Below are positions 5,698 through 12,015 of a stretch of DNA of 12,015 bases, one piece after another; the first letter of the stretch is position 1, and the number at the start of each line of letters is the position of its first letter. The position numbers and the translations under genes are program-made. The notes beneath the pieces are model-generated. The model worked only from the letters and a program-made list of their open reading frames with translations. It made no database searches and was not told where the DNA came from. Location of the stretch: contig JAJZTO010000043.1 of NCBI GenBank assembly GCA_021848865.1, forward strand, positions 1 to 12,015. Direction: 5' to 3'. This stretch comes from Myxococcales bacterium. GTDB taxonomy: Bacteria; Myxococcota; Myxococcia; Myxococcales; Anaeromyxobacteraceae.

Positions 5698-6927
5698 TCA
5701 GTTCCAGGTGCCGGGCGTGCCGCCGGAGCCGGGGCAGAGCGGCACGTTGTCGGCGGTGTTCACCGTCATCTGGCCCTGGGAGGTCCCGGCGTAGCACCAG
5801 GTGCCCGCGGCCGTCGCGGTCTGCCAGGCGAAGCACTGGGTGCTGGAGCAGGGCGTCAGCATACCGCTCCCGTCGCTCCCGCTGGCGCTCCAGGCCTGCG
5901 CCGCGGCCCGAGCGGCGGCGAGGGTGTAGGTGCCGGGCGGGTTGCAGTCGTAGAAGTACTGCGGGCCACCGAGCGTGACGGCGACGCCGTTCGAGTGGCG
6001 CGTCTGGCAGGTGGCGCCGCCCGCGCAGGCGCAGGTCGCCCCCGGGGCGCAGCAGGTCCCGGAGCAGGCGGCCGCGCAGCAGGTGCCGGAGGCGCAGGTC
6101 TGGCCCGACGCGCAGACGTGATCGCAGGTCCCGCAGTGGACCGGGTCGGTCTGGAGCGAGGTGCAGACGGTGGGGCAGGCGTCGGGGAGGGACTTCGGGC
6201 AGGCGCAGGCGCCGGCCGAGCAGACGTCGTTGGAGAGCGGACAGTCATGGCCGCAGCTCCCGCAGTTGGCCGGGTCGTTCTGCGTCGAGGTGCAGGCGGT
6301 CCCGCAGGCGTCCGGCAGCGATGGCGGGCAGGCGCATCCCCCGGACGAGCAGGCCTCGCTCGAGAGCGGACAGGCGTTGCCGCAGCTCCCGCAGTTGGCC
6401 GGGTCGGTCTGCGTCGAGGTGCAGGCGCTGCCGCAAACGTCCGGCAGCGCCGCCGGGCAGGTGCATCTCCCGGACGAGCAGACCTGGCTCGTGAGCCCGC
6501 AGACCGTGCCGCACGCGCCGCAGTGCGCCCGATCGGTCTGGAGGTCCACGCAGGCCGGGTTGCCCCCGCAGTCGGTGGCCCCGGCGCCGCAGGCGCAGGC
6601 GCCCCCGGCGCAGGTGCCGAGGCCGCAGGCGTGGCCGCAGGCGCCGCAGTTCGCCGCGTCGGCCTGCACGTCCTTGCAGACGCCGGCGCAGACCGCCTGG
6701 CCGGCCGGGCAGGCCTGGCAGGTTCCGGCGAGGCACACCTGCGTCGGGCCGCAGACGACCCCGCAGGCCCCGCAGTTGATGCGGTCGGTCGCCAGCGACT
6801 GGCAGCCGCCGCCGCAGTCCACCTCCCCGCCGGAGCACTTCTGCGTGGCGGAACCGGAGCAGCCGGCCGAGGCGAGCGCCCCGAGGGCGGCGAGGAGGAC
6901 CAGGGCGCTTCGCGGCGTTCGGGCCAT
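5698..6927 (-). CDS. Cysteine-rich repeat lipoprotein (Stig1-like, MXAN_6577-like family)
   Basis: This 409-residue surface or periplasmic protein contains 61 cysteines. A signal peptide ends in a lipobox-like SAGC (acylated C23). Six cysteine-rich repeats follow, marked by NCGACG or variants at 51, 93, 135, 178, 221 and 264, a spacing of 42, 42, 43, 43 and 43 residues. This matches the Stig1-like pattern common in Myxococcota. After a last cysteine cluster (283-307), a C-terminal region (about 310-409) with Tyr/Trp and four to five cysteines looks like a separate domain that I do not recognise. The repeats are probably held by disulfides or bind metal; no enzyme motif is visible. The start is ATG 6927 with GGGAGG 6 nt upstream. 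It is convergent with mobA (22-nt gap) and lies downstream of the ccs operon, without clear co-transcription. Confidence 0.85.
   Translation of the reverse strand: MARTPRSALVLLAALGALASAGCSGSATQKCSGGEVDCGGGCQSLATDRINCGACGVVCGPTQVCLAGTCQACPAGQAVCAGVCKDVQADAANCGACGHACGLGTCAGGACACGAGATDCGGNPACVDLQTDRAHCGACGTVCGLTSQVCSSGRCTCPAALPDVCGSACTSTQTDPANCGSCGNACPLSSEACSSGGCACPPSLPDACGTACTSTQNDPANCGSCGHDCPLSNDVCSAGACACPKSLPDACPTVCTSLQTDPVHCGTCDHVCASGQTCASGTCCAAACSGTCCAPGATCACAGGATCQTRHSNGVAVTLGGPQYFYDCNPPGTYTLAAARAAAQAWSASGSDGSGMLTPCSSTQCFAWQTATAAGTWCYAGTSQGQMTVNTADNVPLCPGSGGTPGTWN
6251..6427 (-). repeat. 129-bp direct repeat, nearly identical at its core
   Basis: The 48-bp segments at 6251-6298 and 6380-6427 differ at one base by eye, and lie 129 bp (43 codons) apart. 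Similarity continues more weakly across the rest of the unit. They encode repeats 4 and 5 of the cysteine-rich lipoprotein (DPANCGSCG), so this is a recent in-frame tandem duplication or gene conversion. Confidence 0.8.
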
Positions 6928-7031
6928 GGGCTGCCTCCCGGTGCGCCCGGGATGATACCGGAACGCGGGGCCGGCGGCGCCCGTTCAGCCGCTCCCGGCC
7001 GCGCCGCTACCCGCTCGAGGCGCGCATCCCT

Positions 7032-8831
7032 TCAGGCCCGCGACCCGGAGGTCGCCTTCGGTCCCGGCCCCGCCGCCGCCTCGCCGCCGCCCGCCCAGAA
7101 GCGGCGCGGCACCAGGCAGAGCGCGATGAACAGCAGCTGGGTCCCGATGAAGGCCGAGAGGGCCCAGAAGGCCTTGTCCATGAAGCCGTAGGAGTGCAGC
7201 CCCACCCCCAGCATGTTCACCCCGAACCAGGAGAGGCTGGTGATGATGTTGCCGAAGATGGCCATGGCCATGATGCCGCGCTCGCGGGCGAAGCCGCCCC
7301 AGCGGGCGTGCAGGATGATGGCGTTCCAGAGCACGATGAGCAGGGCGCCGTTCTCCTTCGGATCCCAGCCCCAGAAGCGGCCCCAGGACTGATCGGCCCA
7401 GATGCCGCCCAGCACCGTGCCCAGGAAGCTGAAGAACAGCGCGAAGGCGATGACCCCGTAGGTCATGCTGGCCAGGGCCTTGGTGGTGCCGTCGTCGAGG
7501 TTCGAGGCCAGGTGCTTGCGCAGCGTGTAGCCGATGGCGATGGCGCCGGCCAGGAAGGTCCCGCTGTAGCCGATGGTGATGGTCACCACGTGGGTGGCCA
7601 GCCAGAAGTTGGAGTCGAGGACCGCCCGCATCATCTCCATGGTGTCGCCGTCGCCCGCCAGGTGGTGGGCCACGATCAGCGAGGCGAAGCCGGAGGCGGC
7701 GGCGACGGCGGTGCCGAAGCCCTTGCGGTACATGGCCTCGAGGATCACCCCGAGGATCACCGCGCCCCAGCCGACGAAGACCGCCGAGGAGTAGAGGTTG
7801 GTCACCGGGGGGCGGCCCTGGAGGATGATGCGGTAGACCAGGCCGGCGGTGTGCACCACCGCGCCCGCCACCAGCAGCGCGAAGGCGGTGTTGCGCATCA
7901 GCACCGGGCGCCAGGCCCAGGAGACGAAGAGCGCCAGCAGCGCCAGCACGTAGATCACCATGCCGACGTAGAAGGGCTGGGCCCGGTTGAAGACGATCTC
8001 GTCCCGGGCCATGGCCAGCGCCCGGGGGTGGGCGCTCGCCGACACCGCCCGCAGGTCGGCGGTGGCCGCGGCGAAGCCGGCCGGGTTGCCGGACGACCAG
8101 GCGGCGCCCAGCCGGGCCAGCGGGTCGAGGCCGGGGTGGACGGTGCCCGCGGCGGCCTGCTGCAGCGCCTCGCCTGCGCTCCGCCAGGCGTCGGGCCGCT
8201 GCCCGGCCAGCGGCGGCAGCGGCCGGAACACGCCCAGGTCCACCAGCGCGGCGCGGCGCTGGTCGGCGCCCGGCGCGCCCGGCGCCTTCAGCTCCGCCGA
8301 GAGCGGCGGGCCGCCCTGCACCTGCACGGTGTTCTTGAGCCGGTAGTACAGGTAGACGCGCTCGAAGAGGTTCAGCACCGCGCCCTGGAAGCGGGTCCGC
8401 TGCTTGGGGTCGAGCCGCTGCGCCGCCATGGCCTGCTGCTCCACCTCGCCGAGGTGCGGCGCGATGGCGGCGAAGCTGAAGTAGCGGTCGGCGGTCTGGC
8501 GCAGCCCGAGGAGGCCGAGCACGTCCGGGTCGTTGATGACGAAGACGGGCTGCTGGTCGGCCCGCTGCGGGCGGAAGAGGACGTCGAGGAGCCACTCGTC
8601 CGCCCCCACGCCGCGCCCGTCGTAGCGGAAGCTCTGCTGGCTCCGGATCATCAGCAGCGAGTTGCGCGCCACCGAGTCCACCGGCTTCACCCGTCCGCCC
8701 TCCAGCACCGGCAGCCGCGCGAAGGCGTCGACGTCGAAGCCGTTCACCTTGCCCGGCGCCTTGGCGGCGAAGACCGCCGCCGCCAGCGCCAGGGCGCCCA
8801 CCGCCCAGGGGAGGAACCTCTCGGTCTTCAT
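7032..8831 (-). CDS. ccsA: Cytochrome c assembly protein CcsA/ResC, haem handling (System II)
   Basis: This 599-residue polytopic inner-membrane protein is the haem-handling half of the System II cytochrome c synthetase. It starts with a membrane anchor (8-23). A long extracytoplasmic region follows (about 25-285), opening with RLPVLEGGRVKPVDSVARN, a segment also known from CcsBA-type proteins. About eight helices follow from 288. The tryptophan-rich WWD haem-binding motif lies at 478-493 (WGRFWGWDPKE). Candidate haem-ligand histidines are H327 (VVHTAG), H414 (LATHVV), H508 (ILHARW) and H546. The C-tail is Gly/Ala-rich. ATG 8831 overlaps the ResB stop as ATGA, which implies coupled translation and fixes this start; the frame stays open upstream only as an out-of-frame shadow of ResB. 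Confidence 0.93.
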   Translation of the reverse strand: MKTERFLPWAVGALALAAAVFAAKAPGKVNGFDVDAFARLPVLEGGRVKPVDSVARNSLLMIRSQQSFRYDGRGVGADEWLLDVLFRPQRADQQPVFVINDPDVLGLLGLRQTADRYFSFAAIAPHLGEVEQQAMAAQRLDPKQRTRFQGAVLNLFERVYLYYRLKNTVQVQGGPPLSAELKAPGAPGADQRRAALVDLGVFRPLPPLAGQRPDAWRSAGEALQQAAAGTVHPGLDPLARLGAAWSSGNPAGFAAATADLRAVSASAHPRALAMARDEIVFNRAQPFYVGMVIYVLALLALFVSWAWRPVLMRNTAFALLVAGAVVHTAGLVYRIILQGRPPVTNLYSSAVFVGWGAVILGVILEAMYRKGFGTAVAAASGFASLIVAHHLAGDGDTMEMMRAVLDSNFWLATHVVTITIGYSGTFLAGAIAIGYTLRKHLASNLDDGTTKALASMTYGVIAFALFFSFLGTVLGGIWADQSWGRFWGWDPKENGALLIVLWNAIILHARWGGFARERGIMAMAIFGNIITSLSWFGVNMLGVGLHSYGFMDKAFWALSAFIGTQLLFIALCLVPRRFWAGGGEAAAGPGPKATSGSRA

Positions 8832-10000
8832 GCGGCCTCCTGCTGCATCGTCTTCATCTGCTTGCGCACCGAGCGGCGCAGCATCAACCCGAAATGGATG
8901 AGCAGCCCCAGCGTGACCAGCACGCAGGAGATGTAGGGGAGCAGCCAGCCCGGGTTCTGCACCACCTGGAGGATGGAGAGGGTGTCGCCCTTGCCGAAGC
9001 TCGCCTGGTAATAGGTCCTTCCCAGGTAGCGCAGCGGCTGGTTCATGTAGATGAGGACGTCCCGGTCCTCGCCGCGCGACGGGTTGGCGATGTGCACCAG
9101 GCTGGAGAAGTTCTTGGGGATGTCGGTGCCCGGGTAGACGTCGTGGCTGAACTTCTTCAGCGTCATGGAGAAGGGCAGGTACTCGCGCCGGGGACGCATG
9201 GCGAGCTTGTAGCTGTGCCCCTCGGAGATGAAGCCCTGGGGCGCCCCCAGGGCGTTGGACACCAGCCAGGTGCCGAAGCTGCGCCCGCCCACCACCGGCT
9301 CCACCAGCGCCGCCACCGTGTTCACGTCGTCGTCCCTGGTCACCGGCGGCAGCGGCGCCACCGCCACCGCCGTGCCCACCCCCTGGGTGGCCCCGGAGGG
9401 CGGGTCGGACGGCCCGCGGTTGCGGAGCGCGGCGTTGGGGTAGAAGGCGGAGACCCGGAGGCTCACCGGGGTGCCGGGGATGGCGACGGTCCCGCCGTGC
9501 GCCAGCCGCGACTCGGGGACGCCGTAGACGTCGTCGAACTTGGGGTCGGTGGTGTCGATGAGCGCCAGCTCCTGCTCGCGGGGGCTCTCGACGTAGTTCA
9601 CCGTCTGGCCCTGCTCGATGGCCAGGCGGGTCTCGACCTGGAAGGCGGCGCTGACGAACTCGCCGAGCACCAGCAGGATCAGGCCGGCGTGGGCGATCCA
9701 GATCCCGACCTTCTTCCAGCTGCGCTCCAGCCTGCTGAGCTGCACCGCGATGAGGTTGGCGGCCAGCACCAGCCCCACCAGCGCGCCGCCGGGGAAGACC
9801 GGGAGCGTGAGGTCGGTGCGGGGGACGTCCCACCACACGATCCAGGCCCGCATGAACTGGTTCACCGCGCCCAGGGTGCCGAGGTTCACCTGCGCCAGGG
9901 TGCAGGCGACCACCAGCACCATCAGCGCCGCCAGGCAGACGATGGTGGTCTTCAGGGACGTGAGCACGTCCAGCAGCGAGCGGCCGATTCCCTTAGTCAA
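8828..10000 (-). CDS. resB: Cytochrome c assembly protein ResB/CcsB (System II)
   Basis: This 390-residue inner-membrane protein partners CcsA in moving haem out and ligating it to apocytochromes c. Family features are the first helix motif LTSLKTTIVCLA (13-24), helices at about 17-38, 70-90 and 98-118 (WIAHAGLILLVLG, with H104), a large extracytoplasmic domain (about 120-350) ending in IYMNQPLRYLGRTYYQASF (317-335), and a final helix (352-374, with H369). The chosen start is TTG 10000: its sequence TTGACTAA overlaps the stop of the upstream lipoprotein gene by 8 nt, and GGAGA lies 9 nt upstream, within that gene. No ATG lies near this N-terminus. The frame is open up to 10066, so a somewhat longer form is possible. 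The 3' end overlaps ccsA by 4 nt. Confidence 0.92.
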   Translation of the reverse strand: MTKGIGRSLLDVLTSLKTTIVCLAALMVLVVACTLAQVNLGTLGAVNQFMRAWIVWWDVPRTDLTLPVFPGGALVGLVLAANLIAVQLSRLERSWKKVGIWIAHAGLILLVLGEFVSAAFQVETRLAIEQGQTVNYVESPREQELALIDTTDPKFDDVYGVPESRLAHGGTVAIPGTPVSLRVSAFYPNAALRNRGPSDPPSGATQGVGTAVAVAPLPPVTRDDDVNTVAALVEPVVGGRSFGTWLVSNALGAPQGFISEGHSYKLAMRPRREYLPFSMTLKKFSHDVYPGTDIPKNFSSLVHIANPSRGEDRDVLIYMNQPLRYLGRTYYQASFGKGDTLSILQVVQNPGWLLPYISCVLVTLGLLIHFGLMLRRSVRKQMKTMQQEAA

Positions 10001-10616
10001 GGTGGAGGCTCTCCAGGATGCGGATGAAGTCGCGGCGGCTGGCCGCGACCGGGTCCAGGTCCCCAACCATCTTCACGAACCAGGTATTTCCCTCGACCAC
10101 GATCAGGCCGGCGACGAGGCGGGACTTCACCTTCCCCTCGCTGGTGAAGTCGTAGAGGGCCACCTCGCCCGCCTTGGCCTTCACGGCCTTCCGGGCGCCG
10201 GCCCTGGCCGCCTCGTCCATGGGCGGGAGGCCGATCTGGCCGCGCCAGCGGTTCACGTTGGCGAGCTCGCCGCCGGCCGGGCCCGGCAGCACCACCACCG
10301 AGACGTCCAGCTTGCCCTTCGCCGGGGCCTTCAGGGTGGCGAAGCGCATGCCGCTCCCGTCCTCCTGGGACCAGCCCCTGGGCAGCGTCCAGCGCAGCGC
10401 GCCCTCGGTCGGCCGGGGCGGCGGGGGCACCTCGCCGCCGCCCATGCCGCCCGTCGACATCCCCGGGCCGGCCTCCTCCCCCTTGGGCACCCGGGCGTGG
10501 GTGACCTCGCCGCCGGAGCAACCGGCCAGCGCCAGGCCAGCGAGGGCGGCCACGGCCGCGGACACGAGGAGGGGGCGCCGCGGCGCGGCGGGCTTCGAGC
10601 AGGATCGGGAAGGCAA
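9993..10616 (-). CDS. Putative lipoprotein, first gene of the ccs operon
   Basis: This 207-residue predicted lipoprotein has a basic n-region (APRRPLL), a hydrophobic core and the lipobox LAGC, with C33 as the acylated residue. A Gly/Pro-rich linker (about 34-70) precedes a compact domain (about 73-207) opening with LRWTLPRGWSQ. The domain contains GGELANVNRWRGQIGLPP (115-132), a motif I associate from memory with uncharacterised exported proteins. No CXXC pair exists, so it is not the ResA/CcsX thiol reductase. It overlaps ResB by 8 nt, so an accessory role in cytochrome c assembly or haem delivery is inferred from position only. The start is TTG 10616 with AGGGG 8 nt upstream. No ATG in this frame leaves an intact signal peptide. 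Confidence 0.8.
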   Translation of the reverse strand: MPSRSCSKPAAPRRPLLVSAAVAALAGLALAGCSGGEVTHARVPKGEEAGPGMSTGGMGGGEVPPPPRPTEGALRWTLPRGWSQEDGSGMRFATLKAPAKGKLDVSVVVLPGPAGGELANVNRWRGQIGLPPMDEAARAGARKAVKAKAGEVALYDFTSEGKVKSRLVAGLIVVEGNTWFVKMVGDLDPVAASRRDFIRILESLHLD

Positions 10617-10651
10617 CGGATGAGCCCCTGTTGGGAGTGGTCGGCGCCATG

Positions 10652-10680
10652 GTTCTATGCTGCGGCGCGCCGCGGTTCAA
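10652..10680 (-). promoter_or_regulatory. Candidate promoter of the lipoprotein-resB-ccsA operon
   Basis: On the minus strand TTGAAC (10675-10680) and TAGAAC (10652-10657) are separated by exactly 17 bp, each matching four of six consensus positions. Transcription would begin near 10645, about 29 nt before the TTG start. The spacer contains a GC-rich palindrome (GCGGCGCGCCGC). Confidence 0.4.
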
Positions 10681-10797
10681 TCGGATAGCTCGGCGGCGAT
10701 TCCCGCGGGCTCCCGGCCACTTGGCGGGGGGCCCGGCCGCCGGGGCGCGAGGGGCCGCTTGACCGCGGGTGCCGCCACCCCCGAGATTCGCCGCTCG
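10681..10797. other. GC-rich intergenic stretch before the MFS gene
   Basis: No coding signal is convincing here, although the MFS reading frame stays open back to 10657. TTGACC (10759-10764) is a five-of-six -35 match, but no good -10 follows; GAGATT at 10783-10788 is the best and is weak. The TTG inside it (10759) is an in-frame alternative start for the transporter, with GAGGGG 4 nt before it. Confidence 0.4.
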
Positions 10798-12015
10798 ATG
10801 GCCCACGACCCGTACGCCGCGCTCCGCTACCGCGAGTACCGCTCCTTCCTGGGGGCGAGCTTCGCGGTCGCGCTCGGCACGCAGGTCCAGACCGCGGTGC
10901 TGGGCTGGCAGGTCTACGCCATCACCGGCGACCCGCTCTCCCTGGGCCTGGTCGGCCTGGCCGAGGCCCTCCCCTTCCTGGCGCTGACGCTGATCGGCGG
11001 CTGGGCCGCCGACCGGCTGGACCGGCGCCTCCTCTCGCTCCTCAGCGCGGCGGCGATCTGCGCCAGCGGCGCCTGGGTGCTGGTGGTCAGCCTGGGCCAG
11101 CCCCGATCGGCGCTCCCCTTCTACGCGGTGCAGGCGCTGGCCGGCGTGGGGCGCGCCTTCTACCGGCCCGCCTTCTCGGCGCTGGGCAGCGAGCTGGTGC
11201 CGCGCGAGCACTACCACAACGCCACCAGCTGGCGCGTCTCGCTGTTCCACACCGCCCAGGTCCTGGGCCCGGCCGCGGGCGGCCTGCTCATCGCCCTGGG
11301 CGGCTCGCGCAGCGCCTACGTCGTGGTGGTCGCCCTCCTCCTCGCCGGCGTCGGGCTGATGGCGGCCATCGCCCCGCGCCCCCGCCCCTCCGCGGCGCGC
11401 GGGCGCGTCCTCGCCGACCTGGGCGACGGCGTGCGCTTCGTCTTCGCCGAGCCGCTGCTGCTCGGCACCATGAGCCTCGACCTGTTCGCGGTGCTCTTCG
11501 GGGGCGCCACCGCCCTGCTGCCGGTCTTCGCCCGGGACGTCCTCGGGACCGGCGAGGTGGGCTTCGGCCTGCTGCGGGCCGCCCCGGCGGTGGGCTCGCT
11601 GGCGATGTCGCTGCTGCTGGCGCGGCGCGGCCACTTCGAGCGCTCCGGCCGGGCCCTGCTCTGGGCGGTGGCCTTCTTCGGCGTCACCTGGGTCGCCTTC
11701 GCCCTCTCCACCTCCTACGTCCTGTCGCTGGCGCTGCTCGCCGCCGGCGGGGCCCTCGACAGCATCTCGGTGGTGCTGCGCGGGACGCTGGTGCAGCTGC
11801 GGACCCCGCCCGACAAGATGGGGCGGGTCGCGGCGGTGAACAGCTTCTTCATCGGCTCCTCCAACGAGCTGGGGGCCTTCGAGAGCGGGCTCGCCGCCCG
11901 GCTGCTCGGGACGGTGCCGTCGGTGGTCTTCGGCGGCGTCATGACCCTGGTGACGGTGGGGCTGGTGGCCTGGCGCGCCCCGGCGCTGCGCCGGCTGGGG
12001 CGGCTGGTCCACTGA
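10798..12015 (+). CDS. MFS exporter, EntS/MFS_3-like
   Basis: This 405-residue inner-membrane protein of the major facilitator superfamily has about 12 predicted helices, the first at about 17-40. The loop 2-3 motif GGWAADRLDRR (67-77) matches MFS motif A. The C-terminal half holds RGTLVQLRTPPDKMGRV (328-344) and SSNELGAFESG (354-364), features of the MFS_3 group that includes the enterobactin exporter EntS. Proton-driven efflux of a small molecule, siderophore or drug is likely, but the substrate cannot be read from sequence. ATG 10798 gives the standard N-terminus with a cytoplasmic RYREYRSFL before helix 1. Its ribosome binding site is weak, and TTG 10759 is an alternative. The gene is complete, with its TGA at the window's last base. 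It is divergent from the ccs operon, and no siderophore gene is visible nearby. Confidence 0.88.
   Translation: MAHDPYAALRYREYRSFLGASFAVALGTQVQTAVLGWQVYAITGDPLSLGLVGLAEALPFLALTLIGGWAADRLDRRLLSLLSAAAICASGAWVLVVSLGQPRSALPFYAVQALAGVGRAFYRPAFSALGSELVPREHYHNATSWRVSLFHTAQVLGPAAGGLLIALGGSRSAYVVVVALLLAGVGLMAAIAPRPRPSAARGRVLADLGDGVRFVFAEPLLLGTMSLDLFAVLFGGATALLPVFARDVLGTGEVGFGLLRAAPAVGSLAMSLLLARRGHFERSGRALLWAVAFFGVTWVAFALSTSYVLSLALLAAGGALDSISVVLRGTLVQLRTPPDKMGRVAAVNSFFIGSSNELGAFESGLAARLLGTVPSVVFGGVMTLVTVGLVAWRAPALRRLGRLVH

Noticed and set aside
6051..6850. Regular repeats that could suggest a CRISPR array
   Set aside because: The period is about 129 bp, the units are coding and in frame, and there are no short identical repeats with unique spacers.
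5698..6927. Multihaem cytochrome c as an explanation for the cysteine-rich protein beside the ccs operon
   Set aside because: No CXXCH haem-binding motif occurs; the cysteines follow a CGxC repeat pattern without the histidine.
7194..8936. Long plus-strand open frame opposite ccsA
   Set aside because: It is a shadow of the ccsA/resB genes in GC-rich DNA: rich in His, Gly, Arg and Glu, no recognisable domain, while the minus strand gives clear membrane protein motifs.
10671..10705. tRNA-like fragments (GGTTCAATC and GGATAGCTC)
   Set aside because: The T-loop-like and D-arm-like words are in the wrong order, and no anticodon arm or acceptor stem pairs around them.
9997..12012. 671-codon minus-strand open frame opposite the MFS gene and overlapping the lipoprotein gene
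   Set aside because: Composition is low-complexity Gln/Arg/Gly/Ala without motifs, and it contradicts the well-supported MFS and lipoprotein frames.
1..12015. A new defence, mobile or biosynthetic system spanning several genes
   Set aside because: No integrase, transposase, nuclease, toxin-antitoxin, helicase or biosynthetic core gene is visible; the genes fall into known metabolic and assembly families.

Overview
The window is very GC-rich throughout, with strong G/C preference at third codon positions, GTG and TTG starts, and almost no AT-rich sequence. The gene families (Stig1-like cysteine-rich lipoprotein repeats, long ResB/CcsA cytochrome c assembly proteins, a His/Met-rich cupredoxin, a sigma-54-like promoter) fit a chromosomal segment of a Myxococcota bacterium, possibly Anaeromyxobacter-like. 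The taxon is inferred from gene content; no database search was possible.

Layout, left to right. (1) Positions 1-1907, plus strand: the last codons of an unidentified gene end at the ribosome binding site of a siroheme/4Fe-4S nitrite or sulfite reductase. A long imperfect hairpin (1908-1956) separates it from the convergent block that follows. (2) Positions 1998-5011, minus strand, in transcription order: a small TPR protein and enoyl-ACP reductase FabI (9 nt apart, an operon), then a secreted His/Met-rich cupredoxin with its own candidate sigma-54 promoter, then a group I cysteine desulfurase. (3) Positions 5058-5675, plus strand: MobA, divergent from the TPR gene across a 46-bp region with a dyad and back-to-back -10-like elements. 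(4) Positions 5698-6927, minus strand: a lipoprotein with 61 cysteines in six 42-43-residue repeats. (5) Positions 7032-10616, minus strand: a tightly coupled operon of small lipoprotein, ResB and CcsA, the System II cytochrome c haem-ligation machinery. (6) Positions 10798-12015, plus strand: an MFS exporter ending at the window edge.

Functionally this is mostly housekeeping and redox-cofactor biology: siroheme-dependent reduction of nitrite or sulfite, sulfur mobilisation from cysteine, copper handling outside the cytoplasm, fatty acid elongation, molybdenum cofactor maturation and cytochrome c assembly. A respiratory, metal-rich lifestyle is a reasonable inference. I see no mobile element, CRISPR array, phage gene, toxin-antitoxin pair or defence island, and no clearly new multi-gene system. 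The less ordinary items are the conserved-looking lipoprotein at the head of the ccs operon, the cupredoxin with its candidate sigma-54 promoter and upstream dyad, and the recently expanded cysteine-rich repeat protein. No stretch over 300 bases lacks a gene; the largest gaps are 3677-3883 and 10617-10797.
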